From positions 426,347 to 490,346 of the forward strand of contig NZ_JAJNRQ010000001.1 of the NCBI RefSeq assembly GCF_021083645.1: a stretch of DNA of 64,000 nt, given 5' to 3'. The position numbers were made by a program, and so were the translations under genes. Source of the stretch: Schaalia sp. lx-260 (GTDB lineage: Bacteria > Actinomycetota > Actinomycetes > Actinomycetales > Actinomycetaceae). A model generated the notes under the pieces. That model made no database searches. It saw only the letters and a program-made list of their open reading frames with translations, and was not told where the DNA came from. Below are positions 63,938-64,000 of the stretch, one piece after another (the first letter of the stretch is position 1; the number at the start of each line of letters is the position of its first letter).

Positions 63938-64000
63938 CCATGTGAGGTCGGCCCAGGTGATGGCTTGTCCCCAGTGTTGTTGGCGGGCTTGGTTGGTTTC
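63905..64000 (-). CDS. Possible gene end on the minus strand (partial)
   Basis: On the minus strand the last 96 bases form an open frame ending at TAA (63907-63905): ...QARQQHWGQAITWADLTW... and STNTLKAINE. The bases are richer in GC than the neighbouring gene. It overlaps the 3' end of the phosphatase gene by 33 bases. With only 31 residues visible the product cannot be named, and the frame may be chance. Confidence 0.3.
   Translation of the reverse strand, partial: ETNQARQQHWGQAITWADLTWSTNTLKAINE

Overview
The window is a junction between a large siphovirus-type prophage and ordinary chromosome of an actinobacterium. The chromosomal gene order (cydABDC with a DosS-like kinase, and rne-rplU-rpmA-obgE-proB-proA-nadD-rsfS) together with the T-rich third codon positions of those genes fits a lower-GC member of the Actinomycetaceae. 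That placement is an inference from gene content and composition; no rRNA is present to confirm it. The prophage is visibly richer in GC than the chromosomal genes.

Layout. (1) 1-7,570: phage replication and early genes on the + strand: family A DNA polymerase (cut by the window edge), Bro-N/KilAC antirepressor, a deoxyribosyltransferase-like protein, P4-type primase-helicase, VRR-NUC nuclease, SNF2 helicase and a sigma-like late regulator. (2) 7,600-18,590: a packaging module (HNH, small terminase, large terminase) interrupted by two inserts. One is a cell-wall module (8.3-12.2 kb) with peptidoglycan-binding proteins, a DUF1906 protein and a membrane protein with an internal duplication. The other is a methylation module (12.9-16.9 kb) with S-adenosylmethionine synthetase and a ParB-like DNA methyltransferase. 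(3) 19,500-34,800: portal, ClpP-like protease, HK97 capsid, connectors, tail tube, tail chaperones with a -1 frameshift site, tape measure, Dit, tail protein, holin, endolysin. Two lone minus-strand genes sit inside this late operon (18.7-19.3 kb and 25.8-26.5 kb). (4) 34,900-38,430: a small DNA-binding protein and two large serine recombinases, which mark the end of the element. (5) 38,440-44,970: scraps of a second, related prophage (antirepressor start, tail tube end, gpG start, tape-measure piece, portal piece) flanking a three-gene restriction-type cassette: an N-terminal methyltransferase-like protein, an Eco57I-like methyltransferase and a GIY-YIG/SF2 helicase protein. (6) 45,000-64,000: chromosomal housekeeping genes, with cytochrome bd genes on the minus strand and RNase E through a histidine phosphatase on the plus strand.

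The most unusual signals are: a leader element found four times (upstream of the antirepressor, the DUF1906 gene, the small DNA-binding gene and the antirepressor remnant), with TTATAAA, a constant 12-nt gap, then GAAGCCCTCCT or a close variant and a hairpin around the Shine-Dalgarno sequence; the restriction-type cassette; the antisense cargo genes; and a cluster of single-base frameshifts confined to the prophage. These frameshifts mean either that the prophage is decaying or that the assembly has indel errors. No tRNA, rRNA or CRISPR array was seen.
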